Shown: positions 22,140-35,315 of the stretch, piece by piece | How positions within the stretch are numbered: position 1 is the stretch's first letter | How the letters are laid out: each line of letters begins with the position of its first letter | DNA from: Enoplolaimus lenunculus | Lineage: Eukaryota; Nematoda; Enoplea; Enoplida; Thoracostomopsidae | DNA: 64,000 nucleotides | Direction: 5' to 3' | Assembly: GCA_030248215.1 (NCBI GenBank) | Contig: JASANG010001532.1 | Span: 62,001 to 126,000, forward strand | Made by a program: the position numbers and the translations under genes | The notes under the pieces: generated by a model | What the model was told of the DNA's origin: nothing | The model's database searches: none | What the model saw: the letters and a program-made list of their open reading frames with translations, nothing else

Positions 22140-25100
22140 ATGTCTCTATATTCAATTACTATACCGAATTATTTACTACTGTCATGGCTTGCAATTTCTA
22201 CATCAGCAATTAGATCCGGCTTTCTAACCGGATCCTCAGACTTCCAAATTCAAATCCGGCCAATACCTAATCCAGGCTCAGCCAACGCCATTTCGTGGTA
22301 TAACGGAAATTATTCTGGCACCCTTGGTTTGGTTTATCAGCCAGACTTGGTTAAACTAGGCCACCTAGCTATGTATTTTCGCCTATTCAAATGGTACGGC
22401 TATACGGATAATCGTCAGCGTGGCAAACTGTTTTGGACGTTTCCGCGCTATGTTTCGTTTGAAGAATCCGGTGACCTGGAGATTGCGTGCGGTAAAGCTG
22501 GATTTCAAAGCTGCTTAAAAGTTCTTCATTCGAAAGTGTGGAGGTAAAACTTTGTCACAATGCCACCAGGAGCATAGCCATGATTTCGGTTTGGCAGGGT
22601 ATAACGTCGTCTCATGTAAGAGCAAACATTTTTGACTTCTGCAGACGCGGAAAATTATGCTAAATCTTATTAATGAATTTTTATTCGGTTCTTTAGCGCG
22701 TCGGTGGTTTCTCGCTCGCGAGTTCAGAAGTCCATTCCGCATGCTTGTGATCAGCTGGTTCGCAGACAAGTTTGTGACCAGCTGGTGGGCAGATGCTATA
22801 TTTTAGACATCTGATATTTTTGTAATGTGTACCATAGTGCTATAAAATATTGATATATAGTCGCATGATTCTGTTTAGAATCGTTCCGGTACCAGGCTTA
22901 GCATCCGTTATGGTCATTACGCTTGTTAAACCACGAGATCAATTTTTCCGCATTTTCTGTTTTAACAAAAAAACCAACCCTACGAGGGTGTCGCTCAAAT
23001 TAACCTTGATCTAACTTTAATTGACAGGTCAACACTGTTCAGTTCATCGGCTAAGGGATTTTGGCACGACGTGGCGCTAAAGACAAAGCGAACAAAAAAC
23101 AAACAAAATTTCTACAAAACAATCACGCGTAGCGATTATTTGTAAGCTACATATATCATTTAAAAATATATTCTTTGACTAAAACGTAAACTTGAGAACC
23201 TAAGCTTGAATTTAAAGACTACTTAAACCTGCTGTATATATACCAAAATTTAAAAAAACTAGAAAACTGTAGGGTGATGTATACAGGTATACACGCATCG
23301 CAACGTTTGATTTTTATTTGAACAAATGATAGCTACCGAACATAATAACGGATAAGAAATAGAATTGTTATATGCTATTCGGCTAGTAAACCAGCTTATA
23401 TATTTGTGAACTTTCAAAAATTAGCAAAATTAAAGTTATATAACTTCATACTGAAGGCCGTTTCCGTATGAGTTATTTCGAATCGGCATGGTTAAACTAA
23501 AAAATAACAAGAAAGTTTACTAAGACTGAAGAAGAATGCGACATATTTAGCCAAATTTTATGTTTAAAGGGCACATTTGAAACCGTTTCGCCGACCATCT
23601 GAACGCGAACAATTTCTGTTGAACGCAATGTATTATTTGTGTTGGTACAGTATGCTCAAATTGCCAATAATGGAATATTTGCCGTTTTGTGAGTCAACTA
23701 AACAATGGAACTATCGACATACGTTCGCAGAATCTCAAGGTGCCAAAAAGTAACAAAAGTATTTTGTTTCAAATGCAATACCGTAAGTAGGCTTAGGCTT
23801 AGGCTTACGAATATGCTATATACTACAGTTCCGGCCCTGTTCTATACATGGGTTCGAGCACGTCGCTAGTTTTGGTGTTCCACGTGGTTGTTATTAAAAT
23901 TTATTGCGTGATAACATTTCTTTATGGATGCAATAGTGGATTTCGGTTTACAACGCATATACGTTTTTAATGAAATTTCGCTTTGATAACAATGGCTACC
24001 AAAATAGTGGAAATAAACAGCAATTGCAAAAGGCCGGCTGTACGAGCCACGCATGGCCGGTTGATGAAGGCGGGTCTGGCCCAACCGCATATATATTTAA
24101 AATTTTGCGTTGACCCCGCCTTACGGTTGGCAGGGAGTGTTTAAAAAGTGTGGACCCCACCTCAACGCGTTTTACAAATCGGTTTGTGACAAGTCTAGAT
24201 GTAGGGTCAGGTTAAAATTTTCGTTGACATACCATTATAACGAGGTGTTGTTAACCCAGAGTTCCGACACATTTCGTGACATTATCAAATTTTATATTGT
24301 GAACGGCGCATTTTATGAGATCATAGTTGGAAGAGTTTATCAGTTTGAAACAGTATCGCTAACTGGCCATAGGTGCTACACAGGGTGCAACTGGAATTGT
24401 GGGGAAATCCAGTATGTTTCACCGAAAATTTTCGGTATTTTCAGCGTTAAAACTGGATTTTTCAGTAACTAGAACTTTTTCTTTCCGGTTCCGATATTTT
24501 TAACTTTCCGGTTCCGTTTCCGTTTCCGGTATTTTATAATTCTGGTTGAACTCTGGTGCTACGCACAAATACTATTACAATGGTATAAAATGTTTGGTGA
24601 TTTTGATACTTTCAGATGGGTTCCTGACAAATTAGACACAGTTTCGTTTCGATGCGCAAAATTTTCATTTTGTCCTGATCCGATCTGTGGTCAAACAACG
24701 TTGGAACATCGAGAAAGTAAGGAATGCTTGTTACAAATAATGTTCTCGTATAGAATAGACCCCAAAGAAAATGTGAACATACAAATTATGTTGAGTTTGC
24801 TACATTTTTTGACAAAATCTCGGCAATTAAAGCTTACAGCATTGCACCAAACTTACAAGCAAACTAGCAAAAATGTGCAGTTTTTTATAAATTTACAAAA
24901 AGTGTCACTACTTAAATTGCTGGTCTCAGGTCAATTCTCTTATGGCCAGAACCGGAGGATAATTTTGTGCCGGAGCCGGATTCGGACATTCGACGACACC
25001 TTGCGTTTTTAGGTCAATGTGCACGAAGCGTTCGCAATCCATGTCGGTTGTTCCGAGACAAATCCTGCGATTATCCTAGCAAAGACAATTCGGATATTAA

Positions 25101-25383
25101 CGCAATTGCTAATAATCGCTTCAATCATTCATGTATTTGTGACCACACTCAAGGATTTGAGTATTCTCGCCAATTTGGAACATGCATTGATATCAACGAA
25201 TGTAATTTGGCGCAAAATTCAACTGAACTCTGCCGTTTAGAATATTTTGACTGTGTCAATACGGTTGGGAGCTACAAATGCATATGCAAATTAGGATACG
25301 TCCGTTTGGCCGACAGCGCAGGAAGCGAATGTGTTCAGCTGGATTCAGAGATTTTAGCACGGATTGAACAAGGATATGGATGA
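22140..25383 (+). CDS. Secreted two-EGF-module protein, 3 exons, function unknown
   Basis: Exons 22140-22543, 24616-24716 and 25013-25383 have matching phases (2, then 1) and give 291 residues. I chose the ATG at 22140 because a strong acceptor (CTTTATGCAG, ending 22091) lies just upstream and the first 27 residues then form a hydrophobic signal peptide (MSLYSITIPNYLLLSWLAIS); an earlier in-frame ATG at 22032 is possible. Residues about 28-168 are a domain I do not recognise, with a run near GDLEIACGKAGFQSCL and a cysteine pair region (CPDPICG). The C-terminal part has two EGF-like modules, about 171-226 and 227-278. The second starts DINEC and has all six cysteines, as in calcium-binding EGF. 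No transmembrane segment follows, so it is probably secreted. Family and partners are unknown to me. Confidence 0.72.
23779..23852. repeat. TTAGGC-type MITE, right-end fragment
   Basis: CTTAGG units followed by the right end CCGGCCCTGTTCTATACATG. It lies in intron 1 of the EGF gene. Confidence 0.65.
24381..24555. mobile_element. hAT-type MITE with CAGGGTGCAAC ends
   Basis: CAGGGTGCAACTGGAATTG to AATTCTGGTTGAACTCTG; flanks GTGCTACA and GTGCTACG (7 of 8). The interior repeats TTCCGGTTCCG. It ends 60 bp before exon 2 of the EGF gene. Relatives: 44019-44106, 56736-57057. Confidence 0.75.
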
Positions 25384-25654
25384 TATTTGAAAAAATTGCT
25401 GATCAATGTCAGATGAGTCTATTTTGTAGAAGATTCTTTGCTAGCTACTTTTGGTCTAGTTTCCATTTTGAGTCCCAATCAATAAGAGACCGTATCAATA
25501 AGCAAACTTATTTTTAGTTTAAGTAACAATTGCAGCTCAGAAATTATGTGTATCTCAGAGTTCATTAAGTTTAACTTAAACTGAAAATATGTAAGATTTT
25601 GAATGAGTTAAAGCGTAAACCTACCTGTTAGTAAAGTTAATCTAGAAAGTTAGT

Positions 25655-25926
25655 TTAACCCTTTCTCACATAAATATTTTCTGTTTCCCCTGAGACCTAC
25701 TTTTATGCTAGGATTCGAACTCCCGTGACTGGAGTGGGAGGCGTATATCATCACCACTCAGCTATAGGAGCTTGACGCTCGAGCCCGAGGGGGCTCTCAC
25801 GTCTTGTGGTGATTTAGTACTATGTATACGTGTTGCAGTTGTTAAACACGGTGCGATATATACTATTTAAACGTATATACACTGCGCTGAGTTGCCTATA
25901 GGCAACTCAATGTGAGATGGGGTTAA
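25655..25926 (-). mobile_element. TTAA-flanked MITE carrying a tRNA-like unit, inverted
   Basis: TTAACCCTTTCTCACAT at one end and ATGTGAGATGGGGTTAA at the other, both including TTAA. The tRNA-like part (minus strand, about 25690-25772) has A- and B-boxes (CTGAGTGGTGAT and GAGTTCGAATCCT). Confidence 0.85.
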
Positions 25927-26939
25927 TACTGCTGGATGATCTTAAACTTTAGAAACGTAATTTAAGCTTTTAGAGAGTAGCCGAAGATTTATGCGGTTAA
26001 AATTTTCCGTCTAACATTTTCAATTGCGTATTTCATAGACTCAGATTTAATCTAAGACTCATACCGGTATCCAATATATTCTCTGCGGTGTCTGTGACCA
26101 GCATCGGTGTAGGAACCGACCTGCACCCAGAAGAAATTGTCCGTAATTCAAGAAACCTTGTATTAAATTTCAGACAATTGTGTCTATTAATATAGACGTC
26201 AGACATTTATGTCTTGAATTATAGACTTTTCTTTCTGAAAACTCTAGATACATGGGCATGAAATTTTCAGACCTGTAAGTTTGAATAAGTCTTTATTTCA
26301 TAAACCGTTAAGACAAAGTTTCTGAAATATAAGAAAGATTTTTCTGCTACTCATTCCAGACATTTTTAGAAAAAGATTTGCCGGGAATCCGATTAAAGAT
26401 CAGCCGAATTTCCGAAATTTGCAACCTAAGATACGTGCAAGACTCACCTTTAACAATATAAACGAATCAACTCGTTTACATAGTCAGAAAATTAGTTCTT
26501 GAACATAAGACAATATTTGCGTTTAATTTTGGTTTCTATCATCGTTCCTTATATTTGCTATTATTTCTTAAACATGCGTTACCAGTTTTCACCCCCGAAA
26601 TGTTTTTACATTGTGTAGCCGAATATACACTTCTTGAAAGTGAAGTACAGAATAATGTCATTGCCGTGGTGGCTCGAAATGTTTTTATACTTTCAAATTC
26701 AACACAGGCATTTTAACGTGTAAGTAAGTGTATACGTACCTCGTCTTCCTGTCCCTTTCAGCGGTTGCTTGTTTGATTGTATACTCATACGGTTGATCGC
26801 AATGCTCTCTGTGGCTTTTGTGGTTTGTTTTACGTTATGTGTTATTATTCTTGCAATTATGTCATCTTGGCTAATAAAGGTAAATAGTGTTATTTTTGTC
26901 ATCCGTTCATTTTTATACCTGAACATGGTTAAAAAATCA

Positions 26940-27099
26940 GGCCCATGTATAGAACAAGGCCGGATCGTTTTCCAGCGGGCTCTAATAGAGTCAGTTTAAG
27001 CTTTACACGAACATTTTTGTTTAGGCTTAAGCTTAGGCTTAGGATTAGGCTTAGGAATACGCTTATACTACTGTCCCGGCCCTGTTCTATACATGGGCC
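26940..27099. mobile_element. TTAGGC-core MITE with near-perfect TIRs
   Basis: GGCCCATGTATAGAACAAGG and CCTGTTCTATACATGGGCC are inverted copies, extended by TCA/TGA outside. The core is CTTAGG units. No convincing 8-bp duplication. Confidence 0.8.
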
Positions 27100-27673
27100 T
27101 GAAATCTGGACCGATAGTACAAATTTGCATATAATTTTCCTTGTATCAATATCCAAAACATGTAAATTAAAGCTGGAACGCTACCCAAATTACTAATTGG
27201 TGTTTTCCAGCTTAAAATTAAATATGGATAGAATGCAGTGCGTTGACACACAGCAATTATTGACCGTTCCGAACAATGTTTTGTTGGTTTGGTGCACTCC
27301 AACTCTTTTATAAACTTAATGAACTCTTAGATGCACGGATGCACTGTTACTTTAATCTAAAAAAAGTTTTCTTAAACCCGTGTTTAGCTTAAAAACACAT
27401 TACTTTAAGTAAAACTTAAAATTCTAGTTTAGTTAGTGCGTCCAGCCATTTAAGTTTTATTTAAACCGATATACAAGTTTAGTTGAGCTGTAATTTAAGT
27501 TTAAGTTTTTAGAGAGTAGTTTGCGTCTAAAACAAGTTACAACTTTATCCTACGTTGGTATTTGATATAATTGGCAAACTGTAAATGAGTTTTAATATTA
27601 AATTTTCAGTCGTCTACCTGACCTGACAGTAACGAATACAAATTTGGTGACGGCCTCGTCCACCATTGCAATA

Positions 27674-27756
27674 TATATACGCATATAAATATAAATGTAT
27701 AAATAAATAAATAAATAAACAAACAGACAAACATATATATATATATATATATAATA
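27674..27756. repeat. AT-rich simple repeat
   Basis: TATACGCATATAAATATAAA, AAATAAATAAATAAAC and a TA run read directly. Confidence 0.85.
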
Positions 27757-28426
27757 TACCGCACGTCTCACAAGAGCTGAACAAAACTAGCCTTTCTACC
27801 TTGCAAGACATACTGAAACTATACCTTGGTGCTTACTTATAATTTCAAAAAATTTTACACAAATTCAAATGTTTAACAAAACCCAGTGATGCAACGCTGA
27901 ATTTTGTTTTTACCTTCTTTTAAAGTGTACCGAATTCGTGAATTGTAAGCAAGGGTATTTATTGAGGGGTAGGAAAATATCATTTCGCAATTTTAGAAAA
28001 AATACTTTTAGCTGGCTTACTTTAGGAGTGAACATAATTTTCTCGTCGCTTGCAGCGTTCGTTGAGAACAAAAAACAGTAACTCGAGGTTATACCCTGTC
28101 GAACTGAAATCCTGCATAGATCCCTGATATTACGAGTACACAATACCTATCATATCGGGGGTTGAATTTAAAATATAATCTTGTCTGTATAGGATCTAGT
28201 CAAAGATACAGCAAAAAAACGAAATATGCAATACAAATATTGCCTTTTTTCAGATAAATGTAATTTTGTAGAAGATTCACACAAGATGTTGTTATAGCGC
28301 TGCGTTAAAGTCGTTTTCAAAATTTGAGTGCACTTTTTGTGCGACATTGTCAAAGTTGCTGTTGTCACGCTATTCGGCTTGACTTGCGGGCGACTCGGAA
28401 TTGCTGAGTGTAGGTCGTAGTGATAT

Positions 28427-29036
<610 letters not shown>

Positions 29037-29084
29037 TGACACCATTTGTCTAATTTTAGCCAATTGTATTGTTAAACATAAAAC

Positions 29085-32000
29085 ATGGAAGTAAATTTAT
29101 CACGAATTACAGTTGCTTATATCTGCACGTTTTTACTCTTCTTTGCAGTGATTGGAAATGGTAAGCTAACGCTAAACTTGCTATTGGTCTTAATTTGTAG
29201 CTAACTTAGAAATAATAGACCATAAAGTTTAGTCTAAATTTTCCAAATTCGTTTTCCTTTATTAGCTTGTGACATGATTGCGTTAATTAATAGGCCCAGG
29301 GCTTAGGTCTGGATTTAAACCTCTGTTCTGGTTTCAGAGCCTGTAAATATTCTGCGTAAGCATGTGAGACATGCTTGTTCAAATAAGGGCATGTAAGCAT
29401 GTGAGACATATATTTGTCCATTATGTGCACGTGCAATACAGTGCAATGCACTGCATATATGCTAGGTGGCAGCATACGGTCGACACATATAGTCGACGAA
29501 AATGCAGTTGGAGAGGCGGGTTGCGTAGCGCAGTGGTAAAGTGACCGCTTAAGGGTCGTAAGCTTAGAGTTCGGTAACCGCGGTGAAGGCCCGCTTTTGC
29601 AACTGCTTAGTAAAAAGGTCTGAAGTCATGCTTCCTAGCTAGACTGACATTCTCAAATGTGTATAGCACATATCACCAGTTAGTAATAAGTTTTCAAAAA
29701 ATCTAACTGATAGAGCTACAAAAGTTAAACACGATTTGCAAGTAAGTTAAATCAAATGCAACTTAAAACGTGCAAAATTTCGAAATTCTCCGCTTGCTAG
29801 TTTGGAATTTGCAGGATCTATTATTAACTGGTGATAGGTGCTACATACATGATTTGAGAATATAGTATGGGCCCAGAACGTGCATCAGACCACAAAGTAA
29901 TGTCATGTTACGACTTTACGAGTGATTCTGTGCTTCAGGAATTTTTAAGTTTGACAACACATTTTGTTGAAAATAATTTGTTGCTGTAGGTAATTTTGGA
30001 ATTTCAAATACAGGCTTTTTTGCAAGCTAAGAAACGCTAAAATTTGTCTTGCACAACTTAAAGGCTGCATTTGAGTAGCTAGCGCAGCCAAACGCTATTT
30101 TACTGAAACCAAATCTCGAATACTGATCGCTTGTTTTAATGTCACAAAACAGTGTTTCTATACAATTTAGGCCCATGTAGGTAAAGATCAGCGGCGGAAC
30201 GTTATTCTGTGGGACTGCAATGGAGTAAGGTTAAGCTTTAGGCCAATTTTGTTTGCTTGGCTTAGGCTTAGGCTTAGTAATATGCTCATTCTTAGGCTTA
30301 GGCTTAGACATAGGCTTAGGAATATGCTCATTCTTAGGCTTAGGCTTAGATTTAGGCTTAGGAATATGCTTATAATACAGTTCTGCCTCCTGTTCTTTAC
30401 ATTGGCCCAATTTTTTACACCCTGAATTTTACGCTTACCAACTTACAGCTAACGCAGCACAATGCTACTCGTGCACCGGATATGAGAACTGTCATGAAGG
30501 CACCTGTAGAGCGAACGCATGTTACAAATATGTCATTGATCGATCAGGTATAAAGTTTTAAACTTTCATTAAATCTGACTTTCGATTTACAAATCCGTAG
30601 TTTTAATTTGAGAAGAGACTAAGAATCCGGGTTGAAATTATGTATGAGTGCATATTTCTGAAATCCTATAGCACATATCACCAGTTAGCGATAAGAATTC
30701 AAACTGACGACCCTCGTTCAACTGCAGTTCTAAGCATTTGTAATAAGACAGGGTAAATTGTATGCTAAAAATGTGCTGAATTTTTAAGCTCATCGTTCGC
30801 TGATTCGAAAATGTGCAAATAGGTGCTGCACACATTTGAGAAATACGGCACTGGTTTGAGCGTTGAAGACTGCTAATCCTGTATAGAACAGGGCTGTAAC
30901 AGTACTATAAGCATATTCCTAAGCGTAAGCCTATGCGTAAGAATGAGCTTTACCTAAGAGTAATCCTTACGCCTAAGCGAAAATAGTCTAAAGTTTAAGC
31001 TTTCTCTATTGCAGGCCAATAGAAAGACGCTTAACTCCTGATCTTTAGATGGACCATTGTTTTTATTAAAATTAATAATGCAATACCAACAATTAACTGT
31101 AGTGATCCGAATAAGAGGGATGATAAGAGGGTGTCCCCATTTTGAGTCGCAATCTCAATAGGAGTCTGTATCCATAATAATAGTCCGTAAGCGCATAGAG
31201 TCCCTAAACACTAATTAAATTCCATAAATGTCAATTATGCCTAATTGTGGAGCATAAATACCTCCAGGCCCAAATAAAGTTGAGTTAGTTCGAAACTTCA
31301 AAGTATACTTAAGTTTTGAAAGTACATTCTTATAACCCTGCATTATCGTTCAAACTTTTGATACAAGACAAATAAACGTTTAACTCAACGGATAGTTGCA
31401 ATACCGGATTTATATCAGTAACGAAGGGCGGTAGAGTACGGTTTAAAAATAAATAACAGTTTGTAACTGAATAACCGGGGATGCCTTTGGAGGGGCCATA
31501 CACGTATCAGTCCCCCGTCTTTTCGGGTCACTATAGCATATACACCCTATCTCAGAATGAGTGAGACCCAGCATACAGGAGCTACCGTTGACGTAAGTCA
31601 ACCCGCGGGGAATGGTGAGTGTCACGGGAGTCCAAACTTATTAGTCTTAGCTACGCCAAATTCTAAAATTTGATTTGCAAAAGATGCGCAACTTTGGATA
31701 TGTAGTATTATTGCGGTGTTTATTAATTTACTTGGGTTTGATATTTTGTTGTTTTTTGCTAAACTTTTATGTGTAATTTCATTGGAGCCGCATAACCAGG
31801 AATTTCCACCAAAATATAGCGGAAATGATCTTAGAAAAATGCTCATAAAACGTCAAGCGTGGGAAAACCACGCGACGCGGATAATACTTTTTAGCGCGGA
31901 CATTCCCACGGGTAAAAAACAATTACCCGCACAGGGTCAAGCATCCGGTTGGGTTCGAAAATCCGGCCAATGTAGAGAACAGGGGCGGAACAGTATTATA

Positions 32001-32543
32001 AGTATATTCCTTAGCCTAAGCCTTAATAAAGCCTAGGCGTAAGAATGGGCGTACCTATTCCTAAGCCTAAACCTTAGCCTAAAGCCAAGCAAAAAATAAT
32101 TAGTCTAAAACTTGAAGCTTATTCTTTTGTAGTCCCTCAGAACAACGTTCCGCCCCGTGATGTTTACATGGGCCGAAAATCCTTACCCGGATTATATTCT
32201 GCGTTTGAGAGAACTCGAAATAATGCATGGATCACATTAACACATTACATGAGGACACCGGGAATGACGATATCCTGGGATTTAATGAGTGGCAATTGCG
32301 TAATGATTGTTTTCAGGTGAAATCATGGTTGAAAAAGGTTGTTCGCGTACACTGAACGGAGGCTGTACGGCACAGGTATTAAAATCACAGTTTCGCCTGG
32401 ACAACCGTGTCGATACTGAATGCTGCCACGTTTGTTATGATGACTATTGTAACGACGCAAATCAGCCAAAATCCTCTCAACAAATGTTACTGTTTTCTGT
32501 TGCGTTTAGTGTTGCTGTTTTGATCAATTTTGCGTTGAAATAA
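29085..32543 (+). CDS. Ly6/uPAR three-finger, GPI-type surface protein, 3 exons
   Basis: Exons 29085-29160, 30449-30547 and 32317-32543 (phases 1 and 1) give 133 residues. Residues 1-25 are a signal peptide (VAYICTFLLFFAVIGN). The mature part has eleven cysteines, starting QCYSC and ending with ECCHVC then YCNDA, the CC-x-C-x-CN close that marks Ly6/uPAR/three-finger domains. The C-terminal 20 residues are hydrophobic (MLLFSVAFSVAVLINFALK), typical of a GPI-anchor signal. So it is likely an outer-leaflet surface protein; the ligand cannot be told. The stop codon overlaps an AATAAA (32539-32544). An acceptor AG lies 25 nt before the ATG, and the triplet tract abuts the 5' side. Family call is firm on cysteine pattern; the subfamily is open. 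Confidence 0.82.
29516..29594 (+). repeat. tRNA-like sequence, probably a degenerate SINE head
   Basis: GCGGGTT at the start can pair with GGCCCGC at the end, and an A-box-like TAGCGCAGTGG is present, but the T-arm/B-box (GAGTTCGGTAACC) is poor and spacing is irregular. I do not call it a working tRNA. Intron 1 of the Ly6 gene. Confidence 0.4.
29645..29875. repeat. TIR repeat with 'TATTCTCAAATGTG' ends
   Basis: ATTCTCAAATGTGTATAGCA with CATATCACCAGTTAG at the left; AACTGGTGATAGGTGCTACA and TTTGAGAATA inverted at the right. Same family as 11728-11922. Confidence 0.65.
30170..30407. mobile_element. TTAGGC-core hAT-type MITE, tripled core
   Basis: GGCCCATGTAGGTAAAGATC to CCTGTTCTTTACATTGGCC. 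The core repeats the block CTTAGGCTTAGG plus AATATGCTCATT, a small tandem inside the element. It ends 41 bp before exon 2 of the Ly6 gene. Confidence 0.8.
30650..30845. repeat. TIR repeat, 'ATCACCAGTTAG' family
   Basis: TAGCACATATCACCAGTTAG at the left and GGTGCTGCACACATTTGAGA at the right in inverse sense. Ly6 intron 2. Confidence 0.6.
30875..31055. mobile_element. TTAGGC-core MITE
   Basis: Left TCCTGTATAGAACAGGGCTG, right CTCCTGATCTTTAGATGGACC, CCTAAG-type core. Ly6 intron 2. Confidence 0.7.
31097..31536 (+). mobile_element. TA-type TIR element, near full-length
   Basis: CTGTAGTGATCCGAATAAG to TTTTCGGGTCACTATAG, 440 bp, collinear with 15614-16055. Ly6 intron 2. Confidence 0.8.
31965..32174. 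mobile_element. TTAGGC-core hAT-type MITE, perfect 8-bp TSD
   Basis: GGCCAATGTAGAGAACAGGG to GTGATGTTTACATGGGCC with a perfect duplication GAAAATCC on both sides (31957-31964, 32175-32182). Ly6 intron 2. Confidence 0.9.
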
Positions 32544-32618
32544 AATGCTTATCTGGTGACGGATGTGAAGCGCGTTTTTTGGGATGGTTGATTTACGTAT
32601 TTTAAATGTGTGTTCATA

Positions 32619-32812
32619 CACTGCAAAAAATGGTGAGTCAAATTGACTGTCTCCGAAATAGGCTTTACGGGACTACACAAACTGGGTCACAGTTGACTCG
32701 ACCAGAATCAGACGTGTGACTAAGTGAGTCGAATTTGACTCTGTCGGAGTCGAATTTGACTCAGTTTGTGTAGTCCCGTAGAACCTATTTCGGAAAGAGT
32801 CAATTTGACTCA
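32619..32812. repeat. Foldback MITE (AP-1-like), right end lost
   Basis: Starts CACTGCAAAAAATGGTGAGT; GAGTC words in both arms; the right end stops after TCAATTTGACTCAC without the usual CATTTTTTGCAGTG. Confidence 0.8.
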
Positions 32813-33995
32813 CAAAAAGCCTGAGCCTAAACCTAAAAATAACACCAGTCTCGGAGTGATCCGATCTCCCTGCTTCATAAATGGACATCCCATATACTTA
32901 ACGTGGGCCCTTGTTACTGTGTTGTATATCAGTTTGGGGTTGTTGGTAGCATTTTATGTTTTATTTGTAGTGTTTAATGTAGACTGTAGATATATACAAT
33001 TTATACTAAAATTTGGTTTGTTTATATGTATCTTTAATAATAAAACTAGCAAACATAGATTGTATGGAATACAGACGCCGATCACAGATGAAAGTGGGTA
33101 AAGATTTCTTACCCACACTGCGTATTGTCAGCGGAAATACAAAATTTCTTTATCCAACGCTCGCTTTTATACGCCCTTGTTTTTCTTCTGTGTTCAATAC
33201 AATTGTGTAGTTTTACAGTGCATTGATGTCAGTCGCTCGATTTATGTTACAAAAAACTCTTGATTAGTAACTTTGAAAACAAACCAAGTATAAAATGTAA
33301 CACAGTACCGTTGTAAACTTACCAGTGAAAATTCCCCAGACTGTTAAGCAACTTGTTTTGAATTGTATTTGTATCGTATGTCGCCCTTATTTGGGTTCAA
33401 ATCAACTCTCAAGACCGTTGAAATATAAACTAAAACCATATTAAAAGTTGTACTCCAAAAATATTGCTGTTGACATGTATTTGATAAGTATTCACGGGTA
33501 CATGTGCCTAATACTGAGCACTGTATATATTTTTGCTAACAACATTGGAGTAAATGATATGGTTTCCCAAATAAGAAACCAGGTCAAACATTGTAACTTC
33601 GATAATGCATTCTTGTCAGAACCATAACGTTACCAACCCGTTTTAATTGTGAGGTATGCTAGCTATGTACTTTTAATCGCTGTTTGCCGTTTTTATGAAA
33701 ATTTTAGGTGGGTAAAGATTAACAAATTTTACCCGCACTTTGATATTCCTTTCCAGCTGGTATACACGCATCAAAGTTTTTTCCCGGCCCGCGTTTACCC
33801 ACGGGCACACGCGGGTACCCGCGGTAGCGTTCAACTCTGATGCCGATTAAGATCAGCAAAAACAATCCCGAGTTCCAAACGGATCGCTTGACCTGCTGCT
33901 TTATTTAAGATCCTTTTTTGGCGAAGCTCTACAAATTTGTGGAAATTTTTCAACATCAAACTGTTTAACCAGAATGGTGGAACTACACATGATAG

Positions 33996-34290
33996 AGTTC
34001 CTAAATCTCAAGTAATGTCTATAAATGTCAATTACCCCTGATTGTAGTGTATTAATGACTCCAGGACTACAATAAAGTTGAGTTCGAAACGTTAAAGTAG
34101 GTATACCTACTTAAGTTTTAAAAGTACATTCCTAAGTTTAACCTTGCATTATTGGTCAAGCCTTTGATGTACCGGATAAATATCAGTAACGAACGGTGGC
34201 GGAGCGTTGGTTAAAAATAAATAACAGTTCGTAACAGAATAACAGGGGGTGCCCTCTGGAGAGGCCAAATAAATATCAGGTCACTATAAT
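33996..34290 (+). mobile_element. TA-type TIR element, left end missing
   Basis: Matches the 15614-16055 family from TATAAATGTCAATTA onward, and ends ATATCAGGTCACTATAAT with a small deletion near the end. Confidence 0.7.
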
Positions 34291-34807
34291 AGAGTACATT
34301 TATTGGGGCTTTAGGTTTTGGGGTCCCCTTCAGTTATTCTATGGATTGCGAATTATAGTGAAAGTATTGAAAGTGACAACAAGTAGTGAGATGGCGAGAA
34401 ACATTTTGCCAACGATTGTGTTCAAAATAACGGAAAGGGACAAGGGATATTGAAGTTTATATAAATAATTCAAAGATGTTTATTTTTCTGCCAACACAAC
34501 TGACGCATGCAAATATTCATTTGACGTTCCAAATTTTTGAACAAAAAATCGCGGATGCACCGAATTTTTACGATTTTGGACAAATTTTGTAAGTTTAGTA
34601 TTGTGTGCAATATGATTTAAAATAATTCTTAAAGAAATAGTTAGAGCCGTTTCGTTTTTCTAAAAATTTACAAAACTGAATAGCTAGAAGCAAGCTAACA
34701 TTTATTGAGATAATAAATCTGAATACAGATCAATATTTACATATCTATTTCGCGGAATGCTAATTAAAATGGTGTGCTCACTAAGCCTTTGCCTAAACCT
34801 AAACCTA

Positions 34808-35178
34808 CTGTAGCGATCCGAATAAGAGGGGGAATTAATATTAATTAATTTTGCCTCTCCAGAGACTAGAGAGTGCCCCATTCAATTACGGACTTTAATG
34901 AATTTTACAATTCACCCCTAAGATTTTTTGTTGATTGTCATATTCGTAAATCTTTTTTTCATGGATTTAATAACGTTTATGCGGGTTGCCTGAGTTTTTG
35001 TTACATATTTGAGCAGTCTATTCCATTCTTCTATTTTAGACTCTTTTATTTACGTACTCTAATTATGGCTTATGGACTCTATCAACTAACGGTCTCTAAT
35101 TAGGAATGCGGACTCCGATTTGATTTGGTCTCAAAATAGGAACCCCTTTTTCAATCCCTGTTATGTGGATCACTACAG
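34808..35178 (-). mobile_element. TA-type TIR element, divergent
   Basis: CTGTAGCGATCCGAATAAG to TATGTGGATCACTACAG, flanked by TA. The interior is related to the family on the reverse strand but has a novel middle. Confidence 0.75.
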
Positions 35179-35315
35179 TAAGCTCCTAAAAGCGTAAGGC
35201 TAAACAGAAGCCTAAACCTAAATCTAAGCCTAAGCCTAAAGTCTCGGATCAAGCTTCGCAGGGACTAATTCGTCCATTATCTCCGTCTATCAATTCGCTG
35301 CTGGCAAACGCGCCT

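Larger units (their letters stand above)
25384..28426. other. Intergenic: repeats only
   Basis: Contains a fragment of the 15614-16055 family (about 25461-25500), the TTAA MITE at 25655-25926, a palindrome-rich stretch with repeated AGACA/TGTCT words (about 26150-26350), a perfect-ended TTAGGC element (26940-27099) and a TAAA/TA tract (about 27674-27756). No gene seen. Confidence 0.65.
32544..35315. other. Intergenic: Ly6 to SLC22, repeats
   Basis: Contains a shortened foldback MITE (32619-32812) that runs straight into a CCTGAGCCTAAACC fragment, two TA-type elements (33996-34290 and 34808-35178) and a short CCTAAG run (about 35187-35242). Two open frames near 32766-33210 have no recognisable family. 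Confidence 0.6.
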
